From Hymenobacter psoromatis (GTDB lineage: Bacteria; Bacteroidota; Bacteroidia; Cytophagales; Hymenobacteraceae), in assembly GCF_020012125.1 (NCBI RefSeq), contig NZ_JAIFAG010000001.1:62001-126000 (forward strand): DNA of 64,000 nucleotides. The letters are read 5' to 3'. Made by a program: the position numbers and the translations under genes. A model generated the notes under the pieces. That model did no database searches. It was not told where the DNA came from and worked only from the letters and a program-made list of their open reading frames with translations. How positions within the stretch are numbered: the first letter of the stretch is position 1; each line of letters opens with the position of its first letter. Shown piece by piece: positions 26,514 to 35,763 of this stretch.

Positions 26514-27317
26514 ATGCAAACTCTCGTTGCTGGCCCCTGGCGGTGGGCGCTGCTGGTGGCCGCGCTGCTGGCCGCTCCTGCTGCCCACGCCCAAACGCCC
26601 CTCGGCCAACCCTCACTAGACGAGGCCAAAGTGCAAATCTGGTGCGCCACTGCCCGCTACGTGTACGCGGATGCGGGCCGGCCGCAGCTCCAGGGTACGC
26701 TGCGCTGTGAGGGCGGCAACCTGAACGCCCTGGCCGCCAGCCTGCGCCCCGATAGCCTGCGTATTTACTCGGTGCTGTACACGCCCATTGAGGGTAAGGG
26801 GAAGATTTACAAGGGGTTGAAGACTAATTCGGCCCGGTTGACGGCGCTTGTGCGGGCTATAATCGGCAAGCTGCGCGCCTCGCCCGCCCGGCAGCGCGCC
26901 CCCGCCCGCCTGGCGGGCCTCCAAACGCTGGAAAAAAAGCTGACTGACTACGTGCAAACCGGCCTACCCCCCGCCGATGTGGCCCCCGCCCCCGAAGCCG
27001 CCCATCCCGCCGACCCGCTCACCGGCCCCGCCGAAGTGGCCGAGGCCGGCCCGGCAGCCACACCTGGCCGCCCTACCCCCGCAGTGGTGACGAAAGAGCC
27101 GCTGCTCGACCGAATTTTTGCGCCGTTAGCGTTAATTTTCAGCTTACTGAGCCTGGTGCTATACGCCCTGTTACGCGCCAGCCTGAGCCGCACGTTGCGC
27201 GAGCTGCGCCGGGCCGCCAACCCCCGCGAGCTAACGGCCGCCCAGCGCCAGCAGCTAGAAGCCATTGTGGCCGAACGCCTGGCCGAAGCCCAACGCCCGC
27301 CTACCCCCGACGCCTGA
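26514..27317 (+). CDS. exported, membrane-anchored protein of unknown function
   Basis: 267 aa from the ATG at 26514. A signal peptide ([17 protein letters not shown]) leads into a periplasmic domain of about 120 residues ([36 protein letters not shown]) with two Cys. A Pro/Ala-rich linker, one TM helix ([20 protein letters not shown], about 205-225) and a short charged cytoplasmic tail rich in Arg/Glu follow. I do not recognise the family. It is divergent from panD. Confidence 0.7.
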   Translation: MQTLVAGPWRWALLVAALLAAPAAHAQTPLGQPSLDEAKVQIWCATARYVYADAGRPQLQGTLRCEGGNLNALAASLRPDSLRIYSVLYTPIEGKGKIYKGLKTNSARLTALVRAIIGKLRASPARQRAPARLAGLQTLEKKLTDYVQTGLPPADVAPAPEAAHPADPLTGPAEVAEAGPAATPGRPTPAVVTKEPLLDRIFAPLALIFSLLSLVLYALLRASLSRTLRELRRAANPRELTAAQRQQLEAIVAERLAEAQRPPTPDA

Positions 27318-27363
27318 GCCGGCTCGCCCGTGAAACATCCGGGCCCCGGCTGCGTGTTAGCAC

Positions 27364-27656
27364 CATCGAATGCCCGAGCAGGTAGGAAGGAGGAAGTCTG
27401 AGGGCAGTTATTAAACCGACAATATCGTTTGCGTGGTCTTTGTATCGGTATCTATAGTCCGGTACACTTGACTGGCCATGTCCTCTGGCATGATTACGTC
27501 GTATTCTTCCTCCAGGGCCTGTGCCAAACCTGCCCAGCACAGGCCGTTAGTCATTAACCCATGTAGCAGAATCACAGGTGGTTTGCTTCTCCCGGTTCTG
27601 ATATAATGAATAGTGATTTCGTTTGTTTCGCAGACTGTTGTGTGCCAGTTGGTCAT
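27364..27656 (-). pseudogene. alpha/beta hydrolase remnant (frameshifted and truncated)
   Basis: From ATG at 27656 the first frame reads like an alpha/beta hydrolase N-terminus (ITIHYIRTG, PPVILLHGLMTNGLCWAGL, EEEYDVIMP), then goes out of frame. The family continuation appears in another frame: ARGHGQSSVPDYRYRYKDH and LRLPPSYLLGHSM, ending just before the nucleophile Ser and its following glycines. About 97 of an expected 270 or so residues remain. A deletion of 7 bases between two short GCCAGA-like repeats at about 27490 would explain the shift; that detail is inference. Confidence 0.75.
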
Positions 27657-27676
27657 TTCTTTCGAGCATAAAATGC

Positions 27677-27916
27677 ATGCTAAAATTAATCAACCCAAGT
27701 AGTACATTATACCCTGCACCTAGTCCGCAATTTGGGTTAACTACCCTGCGAATCGGCGCGCTGGCCGGGCTGCTACTGGCGGCCGGCTGCCAGCTGGCGA
27801 CACCCCGCCAGGATGCCCGCAAGGCCGCGCTGCGCGCTAATGCTGTTTCTAATAAGCGCACCATCAGCGAATCGCCGACGCTGGAGCGGCCCGAGCCGAC
27901 GGTGAAGCAGCGCTGA
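27677..27916 (+). CDS. small lipoprotein of unknown function
   Basis: 79 aa from the ATG at 27677. After about 20 polar residues there is a hydrophobic stretch and lipobox (RIGALAGLLLAAGC), so Cys38 would be lipidated. The long n-region suggests the true start may be a non-ATG codon closer to RIGALAG. The mature part is short, charged and disordered (RQDARKAALRANAVSNKRTI). It is divergent from the hydrolase remnant. Confidence 0.55.
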   Translation: MLKLINPSSTLYPAPSPQFGLTTLRIGALAGLLLAAGCQLATPRQDARKAALRANAVSNKRTISESPTLERPEPTVKQR

Positions 27917-28003
27917 GCAGCCAAGCCTTTTGTCATGGCTTTGCGCTGCTTGCCATGACGGGTGTTTTTGCATAAATTCTAAATTCATAATTCCTCCTTA
28001 ACC

Positions 28004-30052
28004 TTGCCCTACCCTGCTGCCCGCCGTGACCCGCGGCCCGATACCTACTTTGGCACCGACGTGCCCGACCCGTACCGCTGGCTGGAAGATGCCGACTCGG
28101 CCGAAACCACGGCCTGGGTGCGGGCCGAAAACGAGGTGACGTTCGCCTATCTTGACCAGATTCCATTCCGCACGGAGCTGCGCGAGCGGCTGACCCAACT
28201 CTGGAACTACGCGCGCTATGGCGTGCCGAGCCAGGAGGGGAAATTACTGATTTTCAGTAAGAATGATGGGCTGCAAAACCAGGCCGTGGTGTACGCCCTA
28301 CCCCCCGGCCAGCCGCTGAGCGCGGCGGAAGTGCTGCTCGACCCCAATCAGTTTTCGGCAGAGGGCACTACGGCGCTGATGGGCCTGCACTTCAGCCCCG
28401 ACCACCGCTACCTGGCCTACACGACCAGCGGCGGCGGCTCGGACTGGCAGCAAATCCGGCTGCTCGATATGGCCAGCCGCCTACCCCTGCCCGATGAGCT
28501 GGACTGGGTGAAGGTGTCGGGCGTGGCCTGGGCGGGCGACGGCTTTTATTACAGCGCCTACGACGCGCCCCCGCCCGGCGAGGCCGCGCTGGCCGGCAAA
28601 AACGAGTTTCACAAGGTGTACTACCACCGCCTGGGTACGCCCCAAAGCGCCGACGAGCTGGTGTACGAAAACCCGGAAATGGCCCTGGGCTTCCGCATCG
28701 CCGACGTGACGGAGGACGAGCGCTGGCTGTGCCTGAGCCTGACCGACGGGCTCAGCGATGGCAACCGCCTGCTGGTGCGCGACCTGCGCGACCCCGCCCA
28801 GGCCCAGGTCTGGACGATTATGCAGCCCAGCTACGAGTTTGAGACGAGCGTGATTGGTAGCCTCGGCGACGAGCTTTTACTGTATACGAATGACCACGCG
28901 CCCAACTTCCGGGTGGTGCGCGTAGACCCGCGCCGGCCTACCGACTGGGCCGAAGTGCTGCCCGAAACCAGCGAGAAGCTCGAGGGTATCAGCTTAGCGG
29001 CGGGTTGCCTGCTGGCTACTTATTTGCACGATGCCAGCTCGCGGGTGCGGGTGTATTCGGAGGCGGGCGCGTGGCGGCACGACGTGGCGCTGCCGGCCAT
29101 TGGTACGGCAGGCGGCTTCGGGGGGCGGCGCGATGACAAGGTGCTGCACTACGCTTTCACGTCGTTTACCTACCCCACCACTATTTACCAATACGACCCG
29201 GCCACGAACGGGAGCACGGTATTCAGCGCGCCAACGGTAGACGTGCAACCGGCTGATTATGAGACGACGCAGGTTTTTTACGAGAGTAAGGATGGCACGC
29301 GGATACCGATGTTCATCACCCACAAAAAAGGGCTGGCACTGGATGGGCAGAACCCGACTTACCTCTACGCCTACGGCGGCTTCAACGTGAGCCTGACGCC
29401 GGGCTTCTCGGTGGCGCGCATGCTGTGGCTGGAGCGGGGCGGCGTGCTGGCCATTCCGAACCTACGCGGCGGCGGCGAGTACGGCGAGGCCTGGCACCAG
29501 GCCGGTATGACGCCCCATAAGCAAAACGTGTTCGACGACTTCGCGGCGGCGGCCGAAACGCTGTTTGCCCAGGGCTATACCAGCCCGGCGAAGCTGGCCA
29601 TCGCGGGCGGCTCGAATGGCGGCCTGCTGGTGGGTGCCATCATGACGCAGCGGCCCGACCTGTGCCGGGTGGCCCTCCCCGCCGTGGGCGTCATGGACAT
29701 GCTCAGGTACCAGAAATTCACCATCGGCTGGAACTGGGCACCCGAGTACGGCACTGCCGACGACGAGGCGCAGTTTCGCAACCTGCTGGCTTACTCGCCC
29801 TTACATAACCTGAAAGCCGGCACGGCCTACCCCGCTACCCTCATCACGACCGCCGACCACGACGACCGCGTGGTGCCAGCGCATTCCTTTAAATTCGCCG
29901 CCGAGCTGCAAGTCTGCCAGGCCGGCCCTACCCCCGTCCTCATCCGCATCGACGTAAACGCCGGCCACGGCGCGGGCAAAAGCACCCAGCTCCAGATTGC
30001 CGAATGGGCCGATGTGTGGAGCTTTACGCTATTTGAGATAGGTAATGAGTAG
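28004..30052 (+). CDS. prolyl oligopeptidase (S9A)
   Basis: 682 aa. No ATG fits the conserved N-terminus, so TTG at 28004 is used (PYPAARRDPRPDTYFGTDVPDPYRWLED is the family start; an in-frame stop lies at 27980). Residues to about 400 form the seven-bladed propeller; the peptidase domain carries the Ser nucleophile in GGSNGGLLVGA (near residue 535), Asp in TADHDDRVVPAHS and His in VNAGHGAG. No signal peptide, so the protein appears cytoplasmic unless the start lies elsewhere. It cleaves short peptides after proline. A terminator palindrome follows. Confidence 0.94.
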   Translation: MPYPAARRDPRPDTYFGTDVPDPYRWLEDADSAETTAWVRAENEVTFAYLDQIPFRTELRERLTQLWNYARYGVPSQEGKLLIFSKNDGLQNQAVVYALPPGQPLSAAEVLLDPNQFSAEGTTALMGLHFSPDHRYLAYTTSGGGSDWQQIRLLDMASRLPLPDELDWVKVSGVAWAGDGFYYSAYDAPPPGEAALAGKNEFHKVYYHRLGTPQSADELVYENPEMALGFRIADVTEDERWLCLSLTDGLSDGNRLLVRDLRDPAQAQVWTIMQPSYEFETSVIGSLGDELLLYTNDHAPNFRVVRVDPRRPTDWAEVLPETSEKLEGISLAAGCLLATYLHDASSRVRVYSEAGAWRHDVALPAIGTAGGFGGRRDDKVLHYAFTSFTYPTTIYQYDPATNGSTVFSAPTVDVQPADYETTQVFYESKDGTRIPMFITHKKGLALDGQNPTYLYAYGGFNVSLTPGFSVARMLWLERGGVLAIPNLRGGGEYGEAWHQAGMTPHKQNVFDDFAAAAETLFAQGYTSPAKLAIAGGSNGGLLVGAIMTQRPDLCRVALPAVGVMDMLRYQKFTIGWNWAPEYGTADDEAQFRNLLAYSPLHNLKAGTAYPATLITTADHDDRVVPAHSFKFAAELQVCQAGPTPVLIRIDVNAGHGAGKSTQLQIAEWADVWSFTLFEIGNE

Positions 30053-30069
30053 GGGATAATGGGTAGCGA

Positions 30070-30122
30070 GTACCAAAAGAACGGTCATGCTGATGAAGGA
30101 AGCATGACCGTTCTTTTGGTAC
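30070..30122. terminator. long bidirectional terminator palindrome (dispersed-repeat copy A)
   Basis: A 22-bp perfect stem starting GTACCAAAAGAACGGTCATG with a 9-base loop, between convergent genes. Its core (GTCATGCT...GAAGCATGAC) recurs at 55173 and 57003. Confidence 0.85.
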
Positions 30123-30144
30123 CTCTTGCTATTACTGCTACTGC

Positions 30145-30447
30145 CTACTCCACCACTTCCAGCACGGTGCGGAAGGAGTGGTATTTGCCCGCAAACTTTT
30201 TGTCCATCTCCTGGTGCAGGGCGGGGGCAAAGTGCTGCTGATAAGCCTCCAGCTGCTCCAGGCTCACGCTAAAATACTGAGCGGCGTAGGTTACGCCATC
30301 GTCTTCCTCGTTCAGCAGGTGCAGCAATACGCTGCGGATAAAGCAGCCGGTACCCATTACGTCGGCCATGTGGTGCTCGCGCATGTAGGCCACCCACTCG
30401 TCGGCGATACTGGGCTCCAGGCTGGTGGTAACGTTGTAAAGAATCAT
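30145..30447 (-). CDS. DUF4286 family protein
   Basis: 100 aa. It begins MILYNVTTSLEPSIADEWVAYMREHH and contains GCFIRSVLLHLLNEEDDGVTY and HFAPALHQEMDKKFAGKY, the pattern of DUF4286, a small ferredoxin-like-fold cytoplasmic protein common in Bacteroidota. Function unknown. The next gene upstream on the same strand starts 81 bp away. Confidence 0.85.
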   Translation of the reverse strand: MILYNVTTSLEPSIADEWVAYMREHHMADVMGTGCFIRSVLLHLLNEEDDGVTYAAQYFSVSLEQLEAYQQHFAPALHQEMDKKFAGKYHSFRTVLEVVE

Positions 30448-30527
30448 AAGCGGTAGATGAGTAGCGGAGTAAATGAGCGGGAAACTAGACGAGTAGCCAA
30501 CTTACTCAGCTACTCATATACCTCCCA

Positions 30528-30968
30528 TCATACCCGCATGGTATCAAATTGGAAATCGGTGATGCGGGCCAGAATGGCTTTGGGGGCCAGCTTTTCGCGG
30601 GCGGTAGCCAGGGCCAGGGCGGGCAGCTCCTGGTCGCCGGCCAGGCGTAGGGTTAAGATTTGCTTGAGAGAAAGCTCTTTTTCGAGTGGGGCGAAGCGCT
30701 GGCCGCTTACCTCGAAGTAGCGTTGGCGCACTTCGAGGCGGGCTACCCGGTCTTGCAGCAGCAGGGCGTAGTGCTGGCGCAGCATCACGAGCGTGACGAA
30801 AAAAAGGAGCGTGACGGCCGCCAGCGAAAACCAGAGGCGTGCAATCTCGGAGTCGTCGCCGGCCACGCCTACGTAGCGCCGGATGGTGTAGCCCACCATC
30901 AGCAGCGTGAGGGGCAGCAATATATAATGGTGCAGGGGGTAGTAGCGGGCGGGATTTTTGGCAGCCAT
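30528..30968 (-). CDS. two-TM membrane protein, DUF6526-like
   Basis: 146 aa. Two TM helices (HHYILLPLTLLMVGYTI; LAAVTLLFFVTLVML) followed by a soluble helical region with charged residues (VARLEVRQRYFEVSGQRFAP, LSLKQILTLRLAGDQELPAL). It resembles the small DUF6526 family, though I am not certain. Probably cotranscribed with the DUF4286 gene. Confidence 0.65.
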   Translation of the reverse strand: MAAKNPARYYPLHHYILLPLTLLMVGYTIRRYVGVAGDDSEIARLWFSLAAVTLLFFVTLVMLRQHYALLLQDRVARLEVRQRYFEVSGQRFAPLEKELSLKQILTLRLAGDQELPALALATAREKLAPKAILARITDFQFDTMRV

Positions 30969-31016
30969 GCGGCAGATAAGGAAAGCTGGAAAGAAGGCAT
31001 ACGGGCAAACGCAAAA

Positions 31017-31042
31017 AAAGCTCCGGCCGAAACCGGAGCTTT
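31017..31042 (-). terminator. Rho-independent terminator
   Basis: On the minus strand a 10-bp stem AAAGCTCCGG/CCGGAGCTTT with a 6-base loop is followed by seven T. It serves the gene at 31082-31468. Confidence 0.9.
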
Positions 31043-31081
31043 CTGAATGGCTAGCCCCTAAGGATGGTTTAATAAGCTAAT

Positions 31082-31468
31082 TTACTGTGCTTTGCTGGCG
31101 GCTTTCTCCGCTGCCTTTTGCGCTTTCATTTGTTCTTTAGCCGCTTTTTCCTGCTGCTTGGCGGCTTTCGACTGCTCGCGGGCCATTTTAAGCTGCTCGT
31201 TTTGCTGCTTTGCCTGCTCGCGCTGCTGCTTCATCTGGCTTTTTAGGTCGCGGGTCTGGCTTTCCTGCTGCTTCAGTTGGCGGCGATTGTCAGCCACCGC
31301 TTGGTCGGCCGTCTTGCGCTGGTCACGCTGCTGGTCATACGTCGTTTTCGCATCCTGTACCGTTTGGGGGGTAGCCGGGGTGGCATCGGGGGTAGTAGTC
31401 TGGGCGTGGGCCGATGTAGCGATTAATGCGCTGAGGGCGAAAGTAGCCCCGATAAATAGCTTTTTCAT
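31082..31468 (-). CDS. exported coiled-coil protein rich in Lys, Gln and Ala
   Basis: 128 aa from the ATG at 31468. A signal peptide (KKLFIGATFALSALIATSAHA, cleaved before QTTTP) precedes one long, highly charged helix with Lys-Gln-Glu-Ala pseudo-repeats (KQQREQAKQQNEQLKMAREQ). It is probably a periplasmic coiled coil, with no catalytic feature and no family recognised. Own terminator. Confidence 0.75.
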   Translation of the reverse strand: MKKLFIGATFALSALIATSAHAQTTTPDATPATPQTVQDAKTTYDQQRDQRKTADQAVADNRRQLKQQESQTRDLKSQMKQQREQAKQQNEQLKMAREQSKAAKQQEKAAKEQMKAQKAAEKAASKAQ

Positions 31469-31534
31469 AAGTAACAGATGAGGTTCTTTAAGAGAACCCT
31501 GCCTTAAACGCACAGGCGGTAAGATAGTTCGCGC

Positions 31535-32845
31535 CTACGTTGGCTCACTGTAATCCAGGTCTTTACCGAAGCTCTCGGGTAGGGTGCTCACGGCCCAGAA
31601 GGCCACTACCAGCGTGAGGCCGCCCAGCGCCGCCGCGCCCGTGATGCGCCCGCCCAGATGCGCCTCGGCCCACCGAAAGGCCGGCACCAGCCCCACCACC
31701 GCGCCACGCGCAAAGTTGGGGGCCGTGGTGGCCACCGTGGCCCGCAGGTTGGTGCCAAACTGCTCGGCCGCCACCGTCACAAACAACGCCCAGAAACCCA
31801 CCGAAATGCCCAGCACGAAGCACACAACGTAGAAAAAAGCAGGGGTAGCGCCGCGCAACCCAAACAAATAAAACCCCACCAGCAGCGTGCAGAAAACCAG
31901 GAAAATTTGCAAAGCCCGGTTGCGGCTTTTCAATAATTGGCTAAGCCCACCGCTGAAAAAATCGCCGAATACCAGCCCAAAATAGCACCAGAACACCGCC
32001 AGCCCGGCCGTCACCGGCGCCTCGCCGGCCGGTACCCGCACGCCCAGCGCATCGGCAAACTCGGGCGAGAAGGTGATGAGAATGCCCACCACAAACCACA
32101 GCGGCACCCCAATGAGTAGGCAGCGTACGTAGCGCCCCAGCAGCGCGGCATTGGTAAAGAGGGCCAGGAAGTTGCCGCGCGCCACGGTGCTTTCTTTGGT
32201 CTTTTGGAACATCCCAGACTCGAATACGCTCACGCGCAGCACCAGCAGCGCCAGGCCCAGCCCGCCGCCCACCAGGTAGGCCGTGCGCCAGCCCAGGCGG
32301 CTACCTACCCAGTAGCCCAGCATGGCCCCGCTCACGCCCACGGTGGCCACTATCATGGTGCCCAGGCCGCGCCGCTCCTTGGGCAAACTTTCGCTCACGA
32401 GGGTGATGCCCGCGCCCAGCTCGCCGGCCAACCCTACCCCCGCCACCAGCCGCAGCCAGGCGTATTGGTCCAGGGTGTGCACGTAGGCATTGGCCAGGTT
32501 GGCCAGCGAATACATCAGAATGGAGCCAAACAGCACCGAGAGCCGGCCCTTCTTGTCGCCCAGAATGCCCCACAAAATGCCGCCCAGCAGCATGCCGCCC
32601 ATCTGCATCGAGAGCAAGTATTCGCCCTGCGTTTTGACGGCGACCTTATCGACAATACCCAACTCAGCCAGGCTCTTAACCCGCACGATACTGAAGAGGA
32701 TGAGGTCGTAAATATCCACGAAGTAGCCTAGCGAAGCCACCACGACCACGGCCGAAAGCAGGCGGCTGGTCTGGACCACGGATGCGGCGGATTTTCCAGA
32801 TAGGTCGGATTTTGTGGGCGATGCTGGGCGGGTGGGAGTTTGCAT
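31535..32845 (-). CDS. MFS transporter, metabolite:H+ symporter-like
   Basis: 436 aa from the ATG at 32845, about 12 TM helices. Residues near 45-60 (GYFVDIYDLILFSIV) and the loop GDKKGRLSVLFGS (near 100) are the MFS A-motif region, and LAGELGAGITLVSESLPKERRG (near 150) matches the sugar/metabolite:H+ symporter type. Inner-membrane importer or exporter; substrate unknown. The gene stands alone on the minus strand. Confidence 0.9.
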   Translation of the reverse strand: MQTPTRPASPTKSDLSGKSAASVVQTSRLLSAVVVVASLGYFVDIYDLILFSIVRVKSLAELGIVDKVAVKTQGEYLLSMQMGGMLLGGILWGILGDKKGRLSVLFGSILMYSLANLANAYVHTLDQYAWLRLVAGVGLAGELGAGITLVSESLPKERRGLGTMIVATVGVSGAMLGYWVGSRLGWRTAYLVGGGLGLALLVLRVSVFESGMFQKTKESTVARGNFLALFTNAALLGRYVRCLLIGVPLWFVVGILITFSPEFADALGVRVPAGEAPVTAGLAVFWCYFGLVFGDFFSGGLSQLLKSRNRALQIFLVFCTLLVGFYLFGLRGATPAFFYVVCFVLGISVGFWALFVTVAAEQFGTNLRATVATTAPNFARGAVVGLVPAFRWAEAHLGGRITGAAALGGLTLVVAFWAVSTLPESFGKDLDYSEPT

Positions 32846-33019
32846 GGCGAAAAATAACGCCCGCAAGGCAGACTTTTCTGCTGGTAGTAGTGGCCGGGTA
32901 CCCACCCGCTACCCACGACCAAATTGTGCGCTCACCAGCTCATTGCCCAAGCAGGGAGTAGCGAAGAGTAAATCGACTACAAAATCCGGCCAATCCAACT
33001 AATTCGAAAAATCCGCGGT

Positions 33020-33976
33020 TCAGACAGCCAGCGCTGGCGCGGGCACCTTACAGCCGCTCTGGCAGCCGTGCTCCAGCTCCGAGTCTTCGACCTGCACGGT
33101 GCTGTGGTGAATGTGAAACTCGCGCAGCAGCCCGGCCGAGAGGCTGGCCAGCCAAGCGGCGTCGGCACCGCCGGGGCGCACGAGGTGGGCCATAAGAGCG
33201 GTGTCGTGGCCGTCGCTGCTCAGGCTCCAGATGTGCAGGTCGTGCAGGCTTTGCACGCCGGGCTGGGCCAGCATAAACTGCTGCACCTTTGCTAAGTCGA
33301 TGCCATCGGGCACGCCTTGCAGGCCCAGGCGCACGGTATCGCGCAGCAAACTCCACGAGCCTACCGCGATAACGACCAGCAGGCCGAGGCTAATAATCGG
33401 GTCGAGCCAGGTCCAGTGCGTGAAGTAGGTAATAGCCCCGCCGATGACTACGCCCAGGCTCACCAGCGCGTCGGTGAGCATGTGCAGGTAAGCGCCGCGC
33501 ACGTTCACATCGCTCTTTTGCCCGGCCCGGAACAGCCAGGCCGTGAAGCCATTAACCAGGATGCCCGCCCCGGCCAGGCCCATCACGGCCACGCCGTTGA
33601 CGGGCGCGGGGTGGCGCAGGTGCTCCACGGTTTCCCACAGAATAAAGCCCAGCGCGCCGTAGAGCAGCGCCGCATTCAGCAAGGCCGCCTGAATGGTAGC
33701 ACCCCGGTAGCCAAACGTGTAGCGTATGGTGGCCGGCCGGCCGGCCAGCCAGGCCGCGCCCCAGGCCAGGGCCAGGGCTAGCACGTCGCTCAGGTTGTGG
33801 CCCGCGTCGGAGAGCAGCGCTGCCGAATTGGCCCACATGCCACCCACCACTTCGGCCACTACGAAGGCTAGGTTTAGCCCAATGCCCCAGGCGAAGGCGG
33901 CGCTGAACTGGCCGCCGGGCGGCGGGGCGGCGTGTACGTGGCCGGCGTGCGAATGGTCGTGGTGGTCGTGAGGCAT
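33020..33976 (-). CDS. cation diffusion facilitator (CzcD/ZitB-like)
   Basis: 318 aa. A His-rich N-terminus (HDHHDHSHAGHVH) precedes six TM helices. Metal-site motifs are LLSDAGHNLSDVLALALAW (HxxxD, near residue 55) and YLHMLTDALVSLGVV (near 160), and the C-terminal cytoplasmic domain has LHDLHIWSLSSDGHDTALMAH. It exports Zn2+ or a related divalent metal in exchange for protons. A TTG-18-TAGTTTTG promoter ends 7 bp before the ATG, so the message is nearly leaderless. Confidence 0.95.
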   Translation of the reverse strand: MPHDHHDHSHAGHVHAAPPPGGQFSAAFAWGIGLNLAFVVAEVVGGMWANSAALLSDAGHNLSDVLALALAWGAAWLAGRPATIRYTFGYRGATIQAALLNAALLYGALGFILWETVEHLRHPAPVNGVAVMGLAGAGILVNGFTAWLFRAGQKSDVNVRGAYLHMLTDALVSLGVVIGGAITYFTHWTWLDPIISLGLLVVIAVGSWSLLRDTVRLGLQGVPDGIDLAKVQQFMLAQPGVQSLHDLHIWSLSSDGHDTALMAHLVRPGGADAAWLASLSAGLLREFHIHHSTVQVEDSELEHGCQSGCKVPAPALAV

Positions 33977-33983
33977 GGCAAAA

Positions 33984-34012
33984 CAAAACTAATTGTCCCC
34001 ATAACGCAGCAA
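33984..34012 (-). promoter_or_regulatory. promoter of the CDF gene (-33 TTG, -7 TAGTTTTG)
   Basis: Minus strand: TTG at 34012-34010, 18 bases, then TAGTTTTG at 33991-33984. It fits the Bacteroidota consensus better than any other in the window. The -7 box ends 7 bases before the start codon. Confidence 0.7.
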
Positions 34013-34057
34013 CAGCACATTTGGGTGCCCTACCCCCCCCCGCCAAGCCTGAGCTTG

Positions 34058-34756
34058 CTAGGCCGGCTGGCGAACCAGTACTTCGTCAATTAGGCCGTAT
34101 TCCTTTGCCTCATCGGCGCGCAGCCAATGGTCGCGGTCCGAGTCGTCATGAATTTGCTGGTAGGTTTTGCCGGTGCGCTCGGCGTAGATGGTGTACAGCT
34201 CGTGGCGGAGCTTCACCACTTCGCGGGCCGTAATCTCAATATCGGCCGAAGGCCCCTGCACGCCCCCGCTCGGCTGGTGAATCATCACGCGGGCATGGGG
34301 CAGGGCCGAGCGCTTGCCCAGGGCCCCGCCCGCCAGCAAAAAAGCCCCCATCGAGGCGGCCAGGCCCGTGCAAATGGTGGCTACGTCGGGCCGCACGTAT
34401 TGCATGGTGTCATAAATACCCAGCCCGGCGTAGACCGAGCCGCCGGGCGAGTTGACGTACAGCAGGATATCCTTCGTGGCGTCGGCCGATTCCAGAAATA
34501 GCAGCTGGGCCGTGATGATATTACCAATTGTTTCCTCCACCGTGGTGCCCAGAAAAATAATCCGGTCCATGATGAGGCGCGAAAACACGTCGATTTCGCG
34601 AAAATTCTGCGGGCGCTCCTCAATAACCGAGCGGGTCATGTTGGTAACCAGGGGCCGGGCCACGCCGGCCAGCTGGTGCACGTACTGGTCCACGGCCAGG
34701 CCATTGAGGCCTTGGTGCCTGACGGCAAACTTGCGAAATTCCTGGTGCGTAAGCAT
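34058..34756 (-). CDS. clpP: ATP-dependent Clp protease proteolytic subunit
   Basis: 232 aa from the ATG at 34756. The catalytic triad is present: Ser in [14 protein letters not shown], His in [11 protein letters not shown] and Asp in [32 protein letters not shown] and [17 protein letters not shown] are the usual handle and oligomer contacts. About 30 residues longer at the N-terminus than E. coli ClpP. It forms the 14-mer that degrades substrates delivered by ClpX/ClpA. clpX is not adjacent. Confidence 0.95.
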   Translation of the reverse strand: MLTHQEFRKFAVRHQGLNGLAVDQYVHQLAGVARPLVTNMTRSVIEERPQNFREIDVFSRLIMDRIIFLGTTVEETIGNIITAQLLFLESADATKDILLYVNSPGGSVYAGLGIYDTMQYVRPDVATICTGLAASMGAFLLAGGALGKRSALPHARVMIHQPSGGVQGPSADIEITAREVVKLRHELYTIYAERTGKTYQQIHDDSDRDHWLRADEAKEYGLIDEVLVRQPA

Positions 34757-34849
34757 GAGATTAAAAAGAAAAGAGGGGGTAGGGCAAGGCGCAGCGCTGC
34801 CCATTCGCCCATTTGGGCGGTGGTAACGTAATTCCTAAAATACTGAAAA

Positions 34850-35128
34850 TCAGCGGGTAATAATGCCCAGGCCAGCGGCTAGTCGCTGGGCCCAGGCCAG
34901 CCAGCGGGGCTGGCCGTAGAGCCGCGCGTGCAGGGCCGCCAGCTCGCGCCGCAGCTGGCGCCGGCCAGCCAGCCGCAGGCACTGGTACAGCTGCTGCTGC
35001 GCGGCCACGTCGGCGTCGAGGTCGGGGTCGAGCAGGCGGCGTAGCTGCCACTCGGCGGCGGGCAGCGCGGCCGGGCCATTGCGCAGCTGCTCTTCAATCA
35101 GCGATAGGCGTTCGAGGGCGGGGCGCAT
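34850..35128 (-). CDS. small protein cotranscribed with the ECF sigma factor
   Basis: 92 aa, starting 3 bp after the stop of the sigma gene, so coupling is likely. It is helical and Leu/Arg/Ala-rich (ERLSLIEEQLRNGPAALPAAEW, WLAWAQRLAAGLGI at the C-terminus), with no Cys/His zinc motif and at most a short C-terminal hydrophobic segment. Position suggests a regulator of the sigma factor, but the sequence does not show this. Confidence 0.65.
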   Translation of the reverse strand: MRPALERLSLIEEQLRNGPAALPAAEWQLRRLLDPDLDADVAAQQQLYQCLRLAGRRQLRRELAALHARLYGQPRWLAWAQRLAAGLGIITR

Positions 35129-35131
35129 GGG

Positions 35132-35716
35132 TTAGTAGTCGATGGTTTCGGCCCGGAAGGCGGCGCGCACCGACTCGCGCAGTCGTTCCAGGCACTTGAA
35201 TTTTTGCACCGTCGCCGAGCGCACCGAGCGGTAGCCATTGGCCTCGGCAATCTGGGTTAGCGGCTGCTGAAAGTAGTAGAAAGCCAGCAGGATACTCCGG
35301 CATTTCTCGCCGAGCTGTGCCACGTAATCGCGCACGGCGAAGGCTGGCTCGGTAGAATCTTCCACCTCTTCGGCAGCCAGCGGGGCAAAGTCGTCGGGCA
35401 GTGGTTCGTGCGGCAGGCGGGCGCGGCGGCGCTGCTCGTGGTGCCACAGGTGGCGGCCAATGCCCAGCACGTAGGTGCTGGCCGAAGCCGTGAGCACGAG
35501 CGTGCCACTCACCGCCTGCTCGTACAGCACCACCAGCGCATCCTGAAACACGTCCTGCGCATCCTGGGCCGAGCCGCCCTGCTGGCACACGTGGCGGCGC
35601 ACCAGCGGAAAAGCGTGCCGGTACAGCTGCGCCAGGGCTCGCTCGCGGTTAGCCAGCAGGTCTTGGCGTAGCTTGGCAGCCGGCGAGGGGGGTAGGGAAG
35701 AAGGGAAAGCAGTCAT
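35132..35716 (-). CDS. RNA polymerase sigma factor, ECF subfamily
   Basis: 194 aa. Region 2 spans about residues 22-90 (LYRHAFPLVRRHVCQQGGSAQDAQDVFQDALVVLYEQ, with AQDVFQDA as the core-binding helix; STYVLGIGRHLWHHEQRR). Region 4 spans about 130-185 (LLAFYYFQQPLTQIAEANGY, SVRSATVQKFKCLERLRESV). It directs polymerase to a small regulon and resembles the short Bacteroidota ECF type without a conserved zinc-finger anti-sigma. The mobile element lies 55 bp upstream of its start, so its promoter may have been cut or replaced. Confidence 0.9.
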   Translation of the reverse strand: MTAFPSSLPPSPAAKLRQDLLANRERALAQLYRHAFPLVRRHVCQQGGSAQDAQDVFQDALVVLYEQAVSGTLVLTASASTYVLGIGRHLWHHEQRRRARLPHEPLPDDFAPLAAEEVEDSTEPAFAVRDYVAQLGEKCRSILLAFYYFQQPLTQIAEANGYRSVRSATVQKFKCLERLRESVRAAFRAETIDY

Positions 35717-35763
35717 GATACTAAGTAATCCGCTTTAGCCCGAAGTATCACCCACCCTAGGCT

